From assembly GCA_964517675.1 (NCBI GenBank), contig CAZFEL010000002.1, forward strand, positions 278,602 to 342,601: a stretch of DNA of 64,000 nt. Reading direction: 5' to 3'. Shown piece after piece: positions 16,827 through 27,422 of this stretch; position 1 is the first letter of the stretch, and each line of letters begins with the position of its first letter. Source of the DNA: Asbonarchaeum sp964517675 (GTDB lineage: Archaea > Nanohalarchaeota > Nanosalinia > Nanosalinales > Nanoanaerosalinaceae). The translations under genes and the position numbers were made by a program. Under the pieces are notes generated by a model. That model saw only the letters and a list, made by a program, of their open reading frames with translations. It made no database searches and was not told the origin of the DNA.

Positions 16827-19800
16827 CTATTCCTCGACCTCGACCTCGGTGGCGATCTTGGTCCGGCGGGCCTCGATCCACCGGTTGACCTCCCGGATGG
16901 CCTTGAGCGGTGCCTTGAGATAGTTCTCTGCGGTCAGGCGGTTCTCGAAGATATTGTCCATGTCATCCTGGAGATCGTCCCGCTCGCTGCGGAGTTCCAG
17001 GATCTCGTCCTGCCTGTCTGTCATGATATCCATGAACGTGTCGCGGTCGATCTGCCTGTTGAAGTACTGCCGCTCTGCCTTCTTCCGGGCCTCCGTGGCG
17101 GACTCGAGCTTGTTCTTGACCGCGATGAGGTCTGTCTGGAGCCGGTAGTATGGCACCGCGACCATCGTCAGGAGGAAGAAGATCGTGTACACAATGATCC
17201 CTCCGAGCAGCCACTTCCACCAGTTCTCACGGATGTAGTTCTGGAGGGCGAGGGCCCTGAGCCGCCCCTCGATCTCGCTGGCCGTGTTCTCCCCTTCCCT
17301 GAGCTGGTTCTCAAGGACCTCCCTGTCATCGTTCGCGACTGCCTGTTCTGCGTTCCGGATGAATTCTTTGACCCTCTCGTAGCGGTCGTCCAGTTCGCTC
17401 ACATCGATCCCCGAGGAACGGTAATCCCGCATCGTCCGTTCGATCTGCCGCGATGTGTTTTTGAGTGACTGGAGCCGCCTGATGAGATCGCCCCTGACGA
17501 CCTCGAACCTGATCGCTCGCTCCCGGACCGTTCCTCCGCTCTCGGCTACCTCCATGTTGATGCTGTAGGTGTCCCTGGTCGTGTTGAGTGGCACATCGAC
17601 GTGAAGCTGTAAGCTACGTTCTGAACCCGCTCCCAGCCTGAAGCTATCGATCTCACCGGTGTCATTGCCCACCCAGGAGCGGCAGCAGCCTGCTATCGTT
17701 GTCTCTACCTTGAGATCGAGGTCCTCGCTGCCGTTGTTGTATACCGAGAACGGCACACGGTCTTCTGTTCCCTGCCCGACACCGCTGCCGTCCGGTGGGA
17801 GCGTATCAGGCGTGAACAGGCCGAAGCTGGCGATGGTCTCGGACGCGACCGAGAACACGACCTCCAGGGTGGAGTTTTCCTCTGCCGTGTCCTCACAGTA
17901 GATGTTGTAGCTGTACGTTGTCCCAGGTGCCGTCTGGACGATCTCCCAGTGGAGCTGGCCGCCTGTCGTGTTGAACGTATCCATGGCATCGACACGGACG
18001 ATACCGAGCGGCCGGGTCGTGTAACGGCAGTCTGCCGCCAGTGACGTCGATACCGAGAGATTGACCGACGAGATATTGGCCGGGAGTGACGCAGATGCCG
18101 GCGAGACCCGCTCGACCTCGAACTGCGGACCGAACCCGCCACCACCCCCACCACCTTGTGTCCCTGTCCCGCCGGTGGCTGTATCGTTACCGACATCGAT
18201 CGTGATCGCCGGGGCGGCCGAGAGGGTCCCGGATTCCTGGCTCTCGGAGTTCCCCTCCAGGTCTGACGCGAACACGCGGATGAGGGCGGAATCCTCATCG
18301 GTGGGCGCGGTGAAGTTGGTCGTGAATACGCCATCTCCTGCGGAATCGAGGAAGCGGAACTCGCTGGGACACTGCTCGCATCGCGCGTAGAACAGTCCCT
18401 CGACAAGTTCGTCGTTCGGCCCGACGATCTCTGTCCGGAAATTGAACTCCGCGCCGGGCGCGACCACATCACCCTGCTGCGGTGTTATGAAGCCGACCTC
18501 AAGGAGCCGGGTGACATTGAATGCGTACACGCCCGCACCAACGTTTTGATCGTCCGAGACGTTCACGTACAGCTGATACGGTGCCGGTACCGTCGAAGCC
18601 GTCGGGCTCGGAGGATCGGACGTTTTGAAACGGTATGTGAGAGAATCACGATGATCATTCGAGACGAGTGTCGTGTTGGATCCATCTTTCTCCAGCACGA
18701 TTGTCGCGTTGTAGTCCTGTATCGTGTTGCCGTTGACATCGGTCACCGCGATCGAGAAGGTTCCACGGTCGTTTTTCTTGAATATAGACCGTTCCGAGGT
18801 CACGTTCACGTTATACGCGGCGAAGACATCGAATGACGTCGACCTGACGGTGTGATGGTTGCCCGCGATGTCCCATGCCGTGATGTTGTAGGTGTAATGG
18901 CCTTTCTCTGTGGTGTTCGTGAAGGTATACCGGTACTTTCCTCGGGCTGACCGCATCATGGCCTCAGGGGTCTCCGTGTAGTTCGAACCATTGACAGGAT
19001 GCTGGATGACGACGGTCAGGTTCCTCAGGAGAGAGTTATCCGTTGCTTCTGCCGTGAGCGTGACATTCTGGCCCCGGTTCAGTTCATCGGGCGACTCATC
19101 GAACGTCCCGATATCCGGTTTCTCAGTATCCTCGGCCACGACATCGACCGTCATGGTCTCGAACACGCGCTGGTCGCCGTTCGAGGTATTGACGCTGAGG
19201 TTCATCGTCGTCGTGCCCTGCTGGTTGACCTCCAGATCGTAGGCGACGGTCTCTCTCCCTCCCTCGTATGTCACATTGCCAATCTCTCGCTTTGCAGTTT
19301 CGCCGGTAGTCAGATTGACAATCGATGTATCCGCGAATGACAGGCTGGTGTTGACACCTGTCAGATCCCCTCCATCCGGGAGAATATCCCACTCGACTGT
19401 CGGTGCCGCATTATCGGGGAGGACGATGTGTGTGCCGTTCCCACCGGCGACCTCGGCCGTGGGGGAGCCGAACGGAACGGTGAACACTGCGTCCGTCCGG
19501 TTCGAGAACCGTGCACCAGCCGTCACTGTCAGGTTGACATCGTACGTGCCGGACCGGGAGACGTTGGTGTACTGGACGGTGAAATCACTCGCCTCAGGGG
19601 CACGTTCCATATCGCGATCATCAACGGCTTCACGTGGCTTGATGATAGTCGCGTTGATGTCCGAGATCTCGGTGATGTTCCCGGAGACGTTGGCATCGAG
19701 TGTCACCGGCGACCCCGCCTGGACGGTCGTGGACGAGGGGACGATCGTCGTCGTGATCTCGCCAACCTCGAAGGACGTCGAGACCGCTGTCGTGTTCCTG

Positions 19801-22800
19801 TTGCCATAGGTATCGATGACGAACACCTGTGTCAGGTTGTAGAAGCCTGTCACGCTCGTCCTGTTGAACGAGGCCGACCAGATCCCGGAGGCGGTATCGT
19901 CAGGCTCCTCATCGAGGGTGACATTGATCTGTTGGCCTGTGGCGTTGGTGAGCGTGACGTTGACGGCCTCGACTGCGAGGTTGTCTGTGGCATCGGCCTC
20001 GATCGTCACGGAATCGTTGACATAGAGGAGCTTCGCCCCGAGCGAGATGGATGACACCGCCGGCGGTTCGGTGTCGCGTATGTGGACCTGCTTCCGTGTT
20101 GAACCACGGTATGATCCGGTGAAATCATCTGATGCCCGTATCTTGAACGTGAAGTTCCCAGCCGTATCCATGAGCAGTGTCAGGTTCCTCGATGACTCAT
20201 TACCGGTCGTTATGTTCCCGACCGCACCGTCCAGCGAGATGGACCGGCTCGTGTTGGTCATCCGCACCCGGGTCAGGTTGATCGGTCCGGTCGTGTCGCT
20301 GGTATTCCTGTTGGCGAGGGTGATCGTCACGTTCTGCGGTTCGGACTGGTTAGTCCGGCACGTGCGCCGACCATCACACAGCACCTGGGCGACCTCGAGA
20401 TCCGGAGCCAGGATGGTGGTCGTGTTGGTCCGTTCGATGGTCTGTACGCTGGAGCGCCAGATCGTATCTGTGTCCTCAGCCGGGGCTGTTGCCCTGATGT
20501 CTGCCTGGACGGTGACGCTGGTGTCCTCGCCGCTGCCGGTCACGTTGAGTGCCGCGACCCGGCCGTCCCTGAACAGCGGGTCGACCGAGCACCCGGAGCC
20601 GGCGAAGGTACAACTGAACGAGGTCGTGTTGTTGTACAGCGGCGTCTGGATGGTGCCGGTCCGGGAGGGCGGGACGAACAGCCTGACTGTCGGATCTGTC
20701 AGGGAACGGTTGAGATCGACAGTGGCGGTGTAGCTGGTCTCGTGGCCTGCTCCAAGAACGTTCCTCCCACCCAGATCGACGTCGTGGCTGTAATCCACAA
20801 CCTCGAAGGACGGCAGGACACGTGTCGCGTTCCTGTTCTGGACCGTGTCCTCCAGAAAGAGCGACGTGATGTTGTACGTCCCGAAGGCGTCTGTATCCTT
20901 ATAAGCGAACGACCACGTCCCCGAGGCCGATGTCCCGCTGAGCCGGCTCAGGGAGATGTTTTCGCCGTTCACCGGGTTGGATGAGGTATTGAGTGTCGCG
21001 GTGACCGACCCGACACGGACGTTGTCAGTGACGTTGACGAGGAACCTGATCGGCTGTCCCGGATAGATCCGGTACTGGTCGAAGGCTGGATCGAAGGAGA
21101 CGTTGAACCGGGGGTCCGATGACGCCGGTGGTTCGACGTCGACATCGTAGGTGTACTGCTGCTGCACGAGGTTGTCGGCTGAATCATTGAGTGTCAATGT
21201 CAGGGTGTACTCACCGTTGTCCTCCCAGCCTGGATCGAAGGACGTATCGTTGAGGAGCTGTTCTTTCCGCGTCCCGTTGTTCCTGTACGCGTACTGCACA
21301 CCCGATCCTGGTGATGGATCGTGGTAACGGATCGTGACGTTCCTCGACTCATTGATGAGGGAGACGGTCGAGGGGTCAGGATCGATGTCGTCAATCAGGG
21401 GTTTTCTCGTGTCAATAGAGAAACTTCTTGATGCCTTTTTGATCCATCCGGCAGGATTGATGGTCCGGAGGTCGATATCGCATGTCTCGGCCCCGTCCTG
21501 GCTGCAGTACGTCGATATATCGACGGTGAATGTCCCGTCACACGAGCCCGAGACATCCTTCCAGCTCCCGGACCCGTTCCGCCACTGACACGTGAGTGTG
21601 TCGGTCTGTGCGACGTTGTCGCTATCTGCCCTGTCGATCTGGATATCGCTGGCATGCCAGCTCCCGGCTGCGGGGCTGTTGAACGACACCGATGGACGGG
21701 TGTTATCGACGCGGATCCATATCCTGTCCCTCTTGGTGTTGCCCGCCGCATCGACGGCGCGGACCTCGATGACACAGTCCGGGGCGCTGTCGTCGTTGCA
21801 GTTCCCCGTGTTGAAATCGAATGTCCCGGTGCCACAGCTCAGGTCGCCCCCGGTCTCCCATGACCCGCCATCGTCCCGGTACCGCCAGGCGCAGCTATCG
21901 GCCTTGACGTCGTCCGTGGCATCGTAGTCGAACGTGATCGACCTGCGCTGCCAGCTCTCGTTCGTGATGCCGCTGATGTCCGCCGTCGGGTCGACCCGGT
22001 CCAGGTAGAACCAGGATTCATCGAAGCCCCTGCTCGGGTTCGTGTCATCGTCCCAAGCGGTGGAGTTGATGGTGTAGTTGCCGTCAGATTTCCACCCTGA
22101 GGTATCGACCGTGAAGTTGAACGAATGCGTGTCCGCATTGATCCCGGTCACGACGGAGCTGTTGATCAGGTCACCGGTGGCCTGCTCGGTTATCTTGTAC
22201 GAGTGGTTGGTGAGCAGGGGGCTGCCGGCACGACGTGCGGTGATACCAAGTGTGAAGTCCGCAGGGACGTACTCAGCGTTGGGCTCTCCGATCGAGACCG
22301 TGGTGGCGGCGTTGTCGACCCGGAAGCTGATGTTTTCCTTACGGCGGTTCCCGAGCCTGTCGGCCGCTGTTATGTTGAACGTCACCGTCTCATCGGCTGA
22401 TATATCCTTGCTGGAGTTCCAGACCGCATCCCAGCTGTTGGTGGCATTGAGATCACCTGCCTGGTAGATGGTGGTGCCATCACTGGCCACGATGCTGTAG
22501 TTCACATCCTGGAGCCCGACACCGTTGCTGTCGGCTATCGTGGTATCGAGCGTGATGGTGCCGGAGGTGTCGTCCCCGTCGGACGGGTCGTTGAACGTTA
22601 TCTCTTCGAGTTCCTTGTCGATGGAGACGTTGTCCGTCGTGGTTATAGTCTCCTGGTTGCTCGCGGAGTCATTCGCCCGGAAGCGGATGTACTGCTGACA
22701 TGTCGATCCGCCCGGACAGGAGACGGTCGTGGAGACGTTCTGGCCTGGGCTGGAGAGCTGGTCGAGGGAGCACGTCGCCCCGCCGATGCAGTAGGAGATC

Positions 22801-25800
22801 CTGTCAAGCTCGAAGTTATCGGTCGCGTTGATCGCGACCGGGACATCCCGTGCCACCCATCCGTCCACCGCGCCCTGTGGAGGCCATGTATAGTTGGTGA
22901 ACGATGATGGATCAGTGGTATCGAGCGTGTAGCTGTAGAACGTCGTCTTCAGGTTCTGTACCGCATCGAAGAGGTACAGATCGAGCGTATGAGACCCCTC
23001 CGTCGTCCAGCCGGTGCTGAACGTCTCACCACTGGTGAACGTCTGATTCCCCGATCCATCGTTGTAGATGAGGTCACCGAGGCCGGCCCTGGCATCCGAG
23101 ACGTTGATGGTGAACGTGTCGTCGTTGATGTAGGTGTTGTTGGCCTCGCTTATCCCATCGATGACAGGCGGGGTACCATCGACGTAGTACCAGTAGGTCA
23201 GATCGCGGCTGTTACCGGCGACGTCCGTGAGCGTGATCGAGAGGTTCTTCCACTCCTCGATGGACCAGGCAGGGTCGAACGAGGTGGAGGTGCTGGTGGT
23301 CGTCGAGGTGGTCTGGCCGCTGTCGATGTCCATCGTGTCGAAAGCAACGTCATCGGCGGCTTCGATGTCAATGAGGTCGTCTGTGGCGATATAGGAGTCA
23401 TTCGACGGCACGATGGACTGGATGGTCGGGGCTTCGATGTCGAGTGTGATATCTGTTGCGTTGAAGACGGTGTTCGACGCCTGATCGAAGACCCAGGTGT
23501 ACAGCTGCTTCCTGCGGGACGTCTCGAAGTATTCATAATCGATGACCGAGAACGAATCATCCGTAGGCCGCTTCCAGGCCACACCAAGCCCATCAGACCC
23601 TGTTCCGTCTTCCATCCGTGCCTTGAACGTGTGCCATCCCTGGGTCAGCTCGATGGTGCTGTTGTGTGACCAGCCATCCTCTGCTCCGTGGCCGCCGAGC
23701 CACTTGACAACCTGCTGGCCGCCGACCCAGACATCCGATGCATCATCGGAGTCAACGGCGAATGCATAGGTCCCGTCAGCTGGCGCGTAGATGTAGCCCT
23801 CCGCTTTCCATGAGAAGCCGTCGTTGGGAAGATAGGATGGCTTATTGTCGAGGAACGAGTATGTCCCCCAGTAGATGCGTCGCTGGTGATTGCCCCCGCC
23901 TCCAAGGCTGACACCGCTGTTCCCTGTATCGAAGAAATCATCGAACTCCGCTGTTGTCGTTGGGTGGCCGTTGGCGTCGTAGTAGTTCTGTGTGTCGTAC
24001 CACGTGTAGGTCAGGTCTGCCGGTGCCTGCTCGAGGCTGTACCCTGGATCGAAGCTGCTGTTCGGGAGGAACGTTCCGTTCGCGGTGCCGTTGAAGAACG
24101 TGTTGTTCGGTGCCTCGACGCCCGTCGAGATCTGGATGTTGTCACTGGCGTTCACCCGGATGGTATCGGTGGCGTTGATGATGTTCGACGTCGGTTCGAC
24201 GGAGTGGACACCAGGATCTTCCCTGTCGAGGACGATCCAGTCCGTGCCGATGTTGTCGTTCGTGTTGCCGGCGAGGTCCCTGATCTGGGCGTTGACGGTA
24301 GCGTTCCTGTCACGGTCCTGGCAGCCCATCAGCGGACTGGTGAGATCGATCCGGTATTCCTTTGAACCTTGTGAGCGATCGAAGGATTTCCATCCGGTCC
24401 ATGGACCGTCCTGCTGGCAGGAGAACCGTACGAGATCGGGTTTCCACTGGTCGGCAGCAGCACTGACATCCAGCGTGATGTTGGTCTCCGGTGTGCTGGT
24501 GTAATCGGTATCGAACACGACGTTGGAATTACCAAAGGTCAGTGAGGTGGTGCCGTACGGCGCACGGATATCGACGGACAGCCAGTCCCTCTCGAACGGG
24601 CCCCAGTAGTTGAAGCTGTTCTGGTCGTCCTGGCACTGGAACGCTGTAGAGACATTGATCCCTGTCGCGTCGTCGGTCGATACGTTGCCGGCGGCATCGT
24701 ATCCCGTGTAGACGAATCGCTCGAAGGAGCTGTCATAGGATCCATCGAACGGGTCCAGCCCGTACCCCCCGCCGGGACTCCGGTGGTTGGCAGGGATCCC
24801 TGTATCGTTCTGGATGAAGAACTGGCCGTCACGGACGTTGTCACCGAAGACCTGCTGGTAGTTGCGGCACAGTCCTGCCACATCAGCCTGGTCGTTGGTG
24901 TAGGACGGGTTATCGCGGAGATCGCCGAACAGCGGTCCGGGCCCGAAGGCCATCCAGCCGATCTCCTCATCGATGTGGCTGTCACAGGCATCACCGGACT
25001 CCAGCTCACAGAACCGGGCCTGGAGGGAGTCCATCCCTCCTACGGACCGTGTCGATATACCCTGCTGGGCGCCGTTAACGCTCTGGACCTCACTCAGGGT
25101 GATGGAGGCGTTGCCGATCTCGACGTCATCGAACACCCAGTGGTCCGTGAACTCGTTCGCGTTCGGATAGTGGAACCGGATCTTGAAGTTTGCGTGGAGG
25201 GCGGCCTGGGGGAGATCGAAGGTGTACGTCTCGAATTCACCGCGGGACGGGTCGTTCCCTCCAGCACGATGAGCTCGGAGCCGCTGCCAGGACCCGCTGC
25301 TGTCGAGGTACTGGATGAAGACGTCTTCCCCATCCTCTGGCGGGTCGCAGTCTCCAGCGTCTTCCCCCTGCAGGACCCTGTAGCTGAACCGGGCCACGCT
25401 TTTACTCGAGAGGTCGAACGAACGGGTCGTGACGTTGATCGCATCGCCCTCGTTTGAGACGTGCATAGCACGCTGGCTGGTGCATTTCGTCTCGATGTCG
25501 GCATAGCTACTGCTCCCCACCAGGCCTCCATCGACTGAGATAGACCAGTTGTTGTCCGCGGTCAGGTTGGACCGCTGGAACTCGTCCTCGAAGTCATAGC
25601 TGGTGAGACCCTCGACAAAACCGGTCTTGTTCCAGGTGTTCGGACCAGTCAGCAGGCTCCCACCGGACCCGCGCTGGTACACCGGCGTGGTGTTCATCGT
25701 CGGGATCGTATCGAGGGCAGGCCTGAAGAAGTCAGGCTGGACGGCGACCCATCCGATCGTCTCTGTCGTGTGGTCAGGATCACACGCGTCCGGATCGCCG

Positions 25801-27320
25801 TTGGAATCGTAGACGAGATGACAGAGCCCTGCCGTGAAGCCGGCCCGGCCCGCATCGAGACGGGTCTCGATCGGGTAGTCACCGTTGACCGTCTGGACGC
25901 TCCCCACGACAACGGGGTCGGAGAGGCCTGCTGTCGATGTGAGGTTCTCTCCGTAGTCGATGGATTGGGTCGTGTCCGGGAACCCGCCGCCGATATCGAA
26001 CCGGCCTGCCTCGATGCCTTTCACCCTGTCGGTCTTGGCCGCATCGATCACCAGGTAGCCGGCGACCTCGTTGGCGTGGCTGTCACAGGTGTTGCTGTTC
26101 CCTGCTCCCTCGGATTCACAGAGGCGCATCTCAGCCCAGGTCGGGTGGACGTTCCGGACCTCGAAGACTGGTGCCTCCTCCGGGTCCTGGTAGCTGTTGA
26201 CGTCGCCGATCACGACCGGGGTGTCGTACTCCGTATCGAAGCTGACGTTGACCCAGGTACCGCTGCCGGTCCGGACGGTCCCTGCCTCACCGATGCGTGT
26301 CTTTGTGGGCTGGTCGAAGATGATATCCTCCAGGTAGGTGTTCGCATCGGCTCGTGGTCCGAGGAGGAAGTTCACCGACCGCCGCATCAGTGTTTGGCGT
26401 TTCTCGCTGCTCGTGGCGACCTCGGGACCGAATCCCATCGTGATGAACTTGAACGATTCGTTCGAGGCCCGGATGAGATCGCCGGCATAGATGTCGCCTT
26501 TCTCATCGCCGTCCGTATCGAGTGCGTATAACTCGTTCCCGTTCGGATGGTTGCCCCAGTACATGTTCTCCTTGACAGGGCTTGTCTGGTTGTCAGGATC
26601 GTTGCGGGTCTCATAGATCACATCGCGCCAGTCCGCCGGCTCGTCGTTGAAATCGATCGACTGGTTGAAGTTCTCGCCATCGACGACCGGTCCGTGGTCT
26701 TCCCCGAGCATCTGGGCTATCATGTCGCTCCGCGTGATACTCACCCACGCGTCATTGTTAAAATCGTACTTGTAGAGCTGGTCGTTCGTCCCACGCCGGG
26801 TGTACAGGATATCACGCTGGAAATCGGAGCCTTTGAGGTCCGTGTGGAGCTGGTGGCCCATGATGAGGAGGCGTCCGTTGTCCTCTCTGAGGTACCGTGT
26901 GACGTTCTCGATGTCACCGCCACCGTTGAACGGGTCGTTCGCATCGCCATACAGCGTCCCACAGGAGCTGCTCCCTGATCCGGGACAGACGTTCGGTGCA
27001 CCGCGGACGTCACCGAGTGTGTACCAGACGACGAGATCGTAGTCGTTCATCGTGTCCTGGGACGGACCTAACCCGCTCGGGGTGGTGTTGTAGAATTCAA
27101 TACGGGTCGACGGGACCGTCTCCTGGATCGCATCCTTGTACCGGGACGCGAACATCCTGTCCAGCTGGCTGCCCTGGGTCACCTCCTGGTCTTTGAGCAT
27201 GTGGCCGTCGTTGACGATGAGGATGTCATAGGGAGACAGCGCAACACCGGACGGTGCGAGCATCACCAGTACGAGAACAAACCCTAGCAGGCCGGCCTTC
27301 CACCTGGTGCGCATGGCCAT
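16827..27320 (-). CDS. Giant Ig-rich surface protein with cytoplasmic tail
   Basis: About 3497 residues. The start at 27320 (ATGGCCATGCGC) is set by a TATA box (ttatatac, about 27349-27357) and gives a clean signal peptide (WKAGLLGFVLVLVMLAPSG). A glutamine-amidotransferase-like N-terminal domain follows (DILIVNDGHM, RLLIMGHQLH). A PA14/GLEYA-like module lies about a third of the way in (GTYAFAVDSDDASDVWVGG). Then come more than a dozen Ig-like/cadherin-like repeats with recurring TW.FDxxxN and DxxGN motifs and dense N-glycosylation sequons. Near the C-terminus are a helical stalk, one membrane helix (WLLGGIIVYTIFFLLTMV) and a roughly 120-residue coiled-coil cytoplasmic tail. Probably an adhesin or cell-cell contact protein. 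Confidence 0.9.
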   Translation of the reverse strand: MAMRTRWKAGLLGFVLVLVMLAPSGVALSPYDILIVNDGHMLKDQEVTQGSQLDRMFASRYKDAIQETVPSTRIEFYNTTPSGLGPSQDTMNDYDLVVWYTLGDVRGAPNVCPGSGSSSCGTLYGDANDPFNGGGDIENVTRYLREDNGRLLIMGHQLHTDLKGSDFQRDILYTRRGTNDQLYKYDFNNDAWVSITRSDMIAQMLGEDHGPVVDGENFNQSIDFNDEPADWRDVIYETRNDPDNQTSPVKENMYWGNHPNGNELYALDTDGDEKGDIYAGDLIRASNESFKFITMGFGPEVATSSEKRQTLMRRSVNFLLGPRADANTYLEDIIFDQPTKTRIGEAGTVRTGSGTWVNVSFDTEYDTPVVIGDVNSYQDPEEAPVFEVRNVHPTWAEMRLCESEGAGNSNTCDSHANEVAGYLVIDAAKTDRVKGIEAGRFDIGGGFPDTTQSIDYGENLTSTAGLSDPVVVGSVQTVNGDYPIETRLDAGRAGFTAGLCHLVYDSNGDPDACDPDHTTETIGWVAVQPDFFRPALDTIPTMNTTPVYQRGSGGSLLTGPNTWNKTGFVEGLTSYDFEDEFQRSNLTADNNWSISVDGGLVGSSSYADIETKCTSQRAMHVSNEGDAINVTTRSFDLSSKSVARFSYRVLQGEDAGDCDPPEDGEDVFIQYLDSSGSWQRLRAHRAGGNDPSRGEFETYTFDLPQAALHANFKIRFHYPNANEFTDHWVFDDVEIGNASITLSEVQSVNGAQQGISTRSVGGMDSLQARFCELESGDACDSHIDEEIGWMAFGPGPLFGDLRDNPSYTNDQADVAGLCRNYQQVFGDNVRDGQFFIQNDTGIPANHRSPGGGYGLDPFDGSYDSSFERFVYTGYDAAGNVSTDDATGINVSTAFQCQDDQNSFNYWGPFERDWLSVDIRAPYGTTSLTFGNSNVVFDTDYTSTPETNITLDVSAAADQWKPDLVRFSCQQDGPWTGWKSFDRSQGSKEYRIDLTSPLMGCQDRDRNATVNAQIRDLAGNTNDNIGTDWIVLDREDPGVHSVEPTSNIINATDTIRVNASDNIQISTGVEAPNNTFFNGTANGTFLPNSSFDPGYSLEQAPADLTYTWYDTQNYYDANGHPTTTAEFDDFFDTGNSGVSLGGGGNHQRRIYWGTYSFLDNKPSYLPNDGFSWKAEGYIYAPADGTYAFAVDSDDASDVWVGGQQVVKWLGGHGAEDGWSHNSTIELTQGWHTFKARMEDGTGSDGLGVAWKRPTDDSFSVIDYEYFETSRRKQLYTWVFDQASNTVFNATDITLDIEAPTIQSIVPSNDSYIATDDLIDIEAADDVAFDTMDIDSGQTTSTTTSTSTSFDPAWSIEEWKNLSITLTDVAGNSRDLTYWYYVDGTPPVIDGISEANNTYINDDTFTINVSDARAGLGDLIYNDGSGNQTFTSGETFSTGWTTEGSHTLDLYLFDAVQNLKTTFYSYTLDTTDPSSFTNYTWPPQGAVDGWVARDVPVAINATDNFELDRISYCIGGATCSLDQLSSPGQNVSTTVSCPGGSTCQQYIRFRANDSASNQETITTTDNVSIDKELEEITFNDPSDGDDTSGTITLDTTIADSNGVGLQDVNYSIVASDGTTIYQAGDLNATNSWDAVWNSSKDISADETVTFNITAADRLGNRRKENISFRVDNAATTVSIGEPNAEYVPADFTLGITARRAGSPLLTNHSYKITEQATGDLINSSVVTGINADTHSFNFTVDTSGWKSDGNYTINSTAWDDDTNPSRGFDESWFYLDRVDPTADISGITNESWQRRSITFDYDATDDVKADSCAWRYRDDGGSWETGGDLSCGTGTFDFNTGNCNDDSAPDCVIEVRAVDAAGNTKRDRIWIRVDNTRPSVSFNSPAAGSWHASDIQIDRADSDNVAQTDTLTCQWRNGSGSWKDVSGSCDGTFTVDISTYCSQDGAETCDIDLRTINPAGWIKKASRSFSIDTRKPLIDDIDPDPSTVSLINESRNVTIRYHDPSPGSGVQYAYRNNGTRKEQLLNDTSFDPGWEDNGEYTLTLTLNDSADNLVQQQYTYDVDVEPPASSDPRFNVSFDPAFDQYRIYPGQPIRFLVNVTDNVRVGSVTATLNTSSNPVNGENISLSRLSGTSASGTWSFAYKDTDAFGTYNITSLFLEDTVQNRNATRVLPSFEVVDYSHDVDLGGRNVLGAGHETSYTATVDLNRSLTDPTVRLFVPPSRTGTIQTPLYNNTTSFSCTFAGSGCSVDPLFRDGRVAALNVTGSGEDTSVTVQADIRATAPAEDTDTIWRSSVQTIERTNTTTILAPDLEVAQVLCDGRRTCRTNQSEPQNVTITLANRNTSDTTGPINLTRVRMTNTSRSISLDGAVGNITTGNESSRNLTLLMDTAGNFTFKIRASDDFTGSYRGSTRKQVHIRDTEPPAVSSISLGAKLLYVNDSVTIEADATDNLAVEAVNVTLTNATGQQINVTLDEEPDDTASGIWSASFNRTSVTGFYNLTQVFVIDTYGNRNTTAVSTSFEVGEITTTIVPSSTTVQAGSPVTLDANVSGNITEISDINATIIKPREAVDDRDMERAPEASDFTVQYTNVSRSGTYDVNLTVTAGARFSNRTDAVFTVPFGSPTAEVAGGNGTHIVLPDNAAPTVEWDILPDGGDLTGVNTSLSFADTSIVNLTTGETAKREIGNVTYEGGRETVAYDLEVNQQGTTTMNLSVNTSNGDQRVFETMTVDVVAEDTEKPDIGTFDESPDELNRGQNVTLTAEATDNSLLRNLTVVIQHPVNGSNYTETPEAMMRSARGKYRYTFTNTTEKGHYTYNITAWDIAGNHHTVRSTSFDVFAAYNVNVTSERSIFKKNDRGTFSIAVTDVNGNTIQDYNATIVLEKDGSNTTLVSNDHRDSLTYRFKTSDPPSPTASTVPAPYQLYVNVSDDQNVGAGVYAFNVTRLLEVGFITPQQGDVVAPGAEFNFRTEIVGPNDELVEGLFYARCEQCPSEFRFLDSAGDGVFTTNFTAPTDEDSALIRVFASDLEGNSESQESGTLSAAPAITIDVGNDTATGGTGTQGGGGGGGFGPQFEVERVSPASASLPANISSVNLSVSTSLAADCRYTTRPLGIVRVDAMDTFNTTGGQLHWEIVQTAPGTTYSYNIYCEDTAEENSTLEVVFSVASETIASFGLFTPDTLPPDGSGVGQGTEDRVPFSVYNNGSEDLDLKVETTIAGCCRSWVGNDTGEIDSFRLGAGSERSLQLHVDVPLNTTRDTYSINMEVAESGGTVRERAIRFEVVRGDLIRRLQSLKNTSRQIERTMRDYRSSGIDVSELDDRYERVKEFIRNAEQAVANDDREVLENQLREGENTASEIEGRLRALALQNYIRENWWKWLLGGIIVYTIFFLLTMVAVPYYRLQTDLIAVKNKLESATEARKKAERQYFNRQIDRDTFMDIMTDRQDEILELRSERDDLQDDMDNIFENRLTAENYLKAPLKAIREVNRWIEARRTKIATEVEVEE

Positions 27321-27422
27321 GAGTGCGAGCCAGGAGCAATTAAAAGTTTGTATATAACTAGCTAGGCCGTCGCTGGCACCGTGCGGCAACGCTTATAAGT
27401 CACAGATTCCCATCCCTGTCTG

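Noticed and set aside
16221..17468. Plus-strand open frame of 415 codons
   Set aside because: It is antisense to the long KaiC gene and the tail of the giant surface protein; composition is a Leu/Val-rich shadow of Glu/Asp codons.
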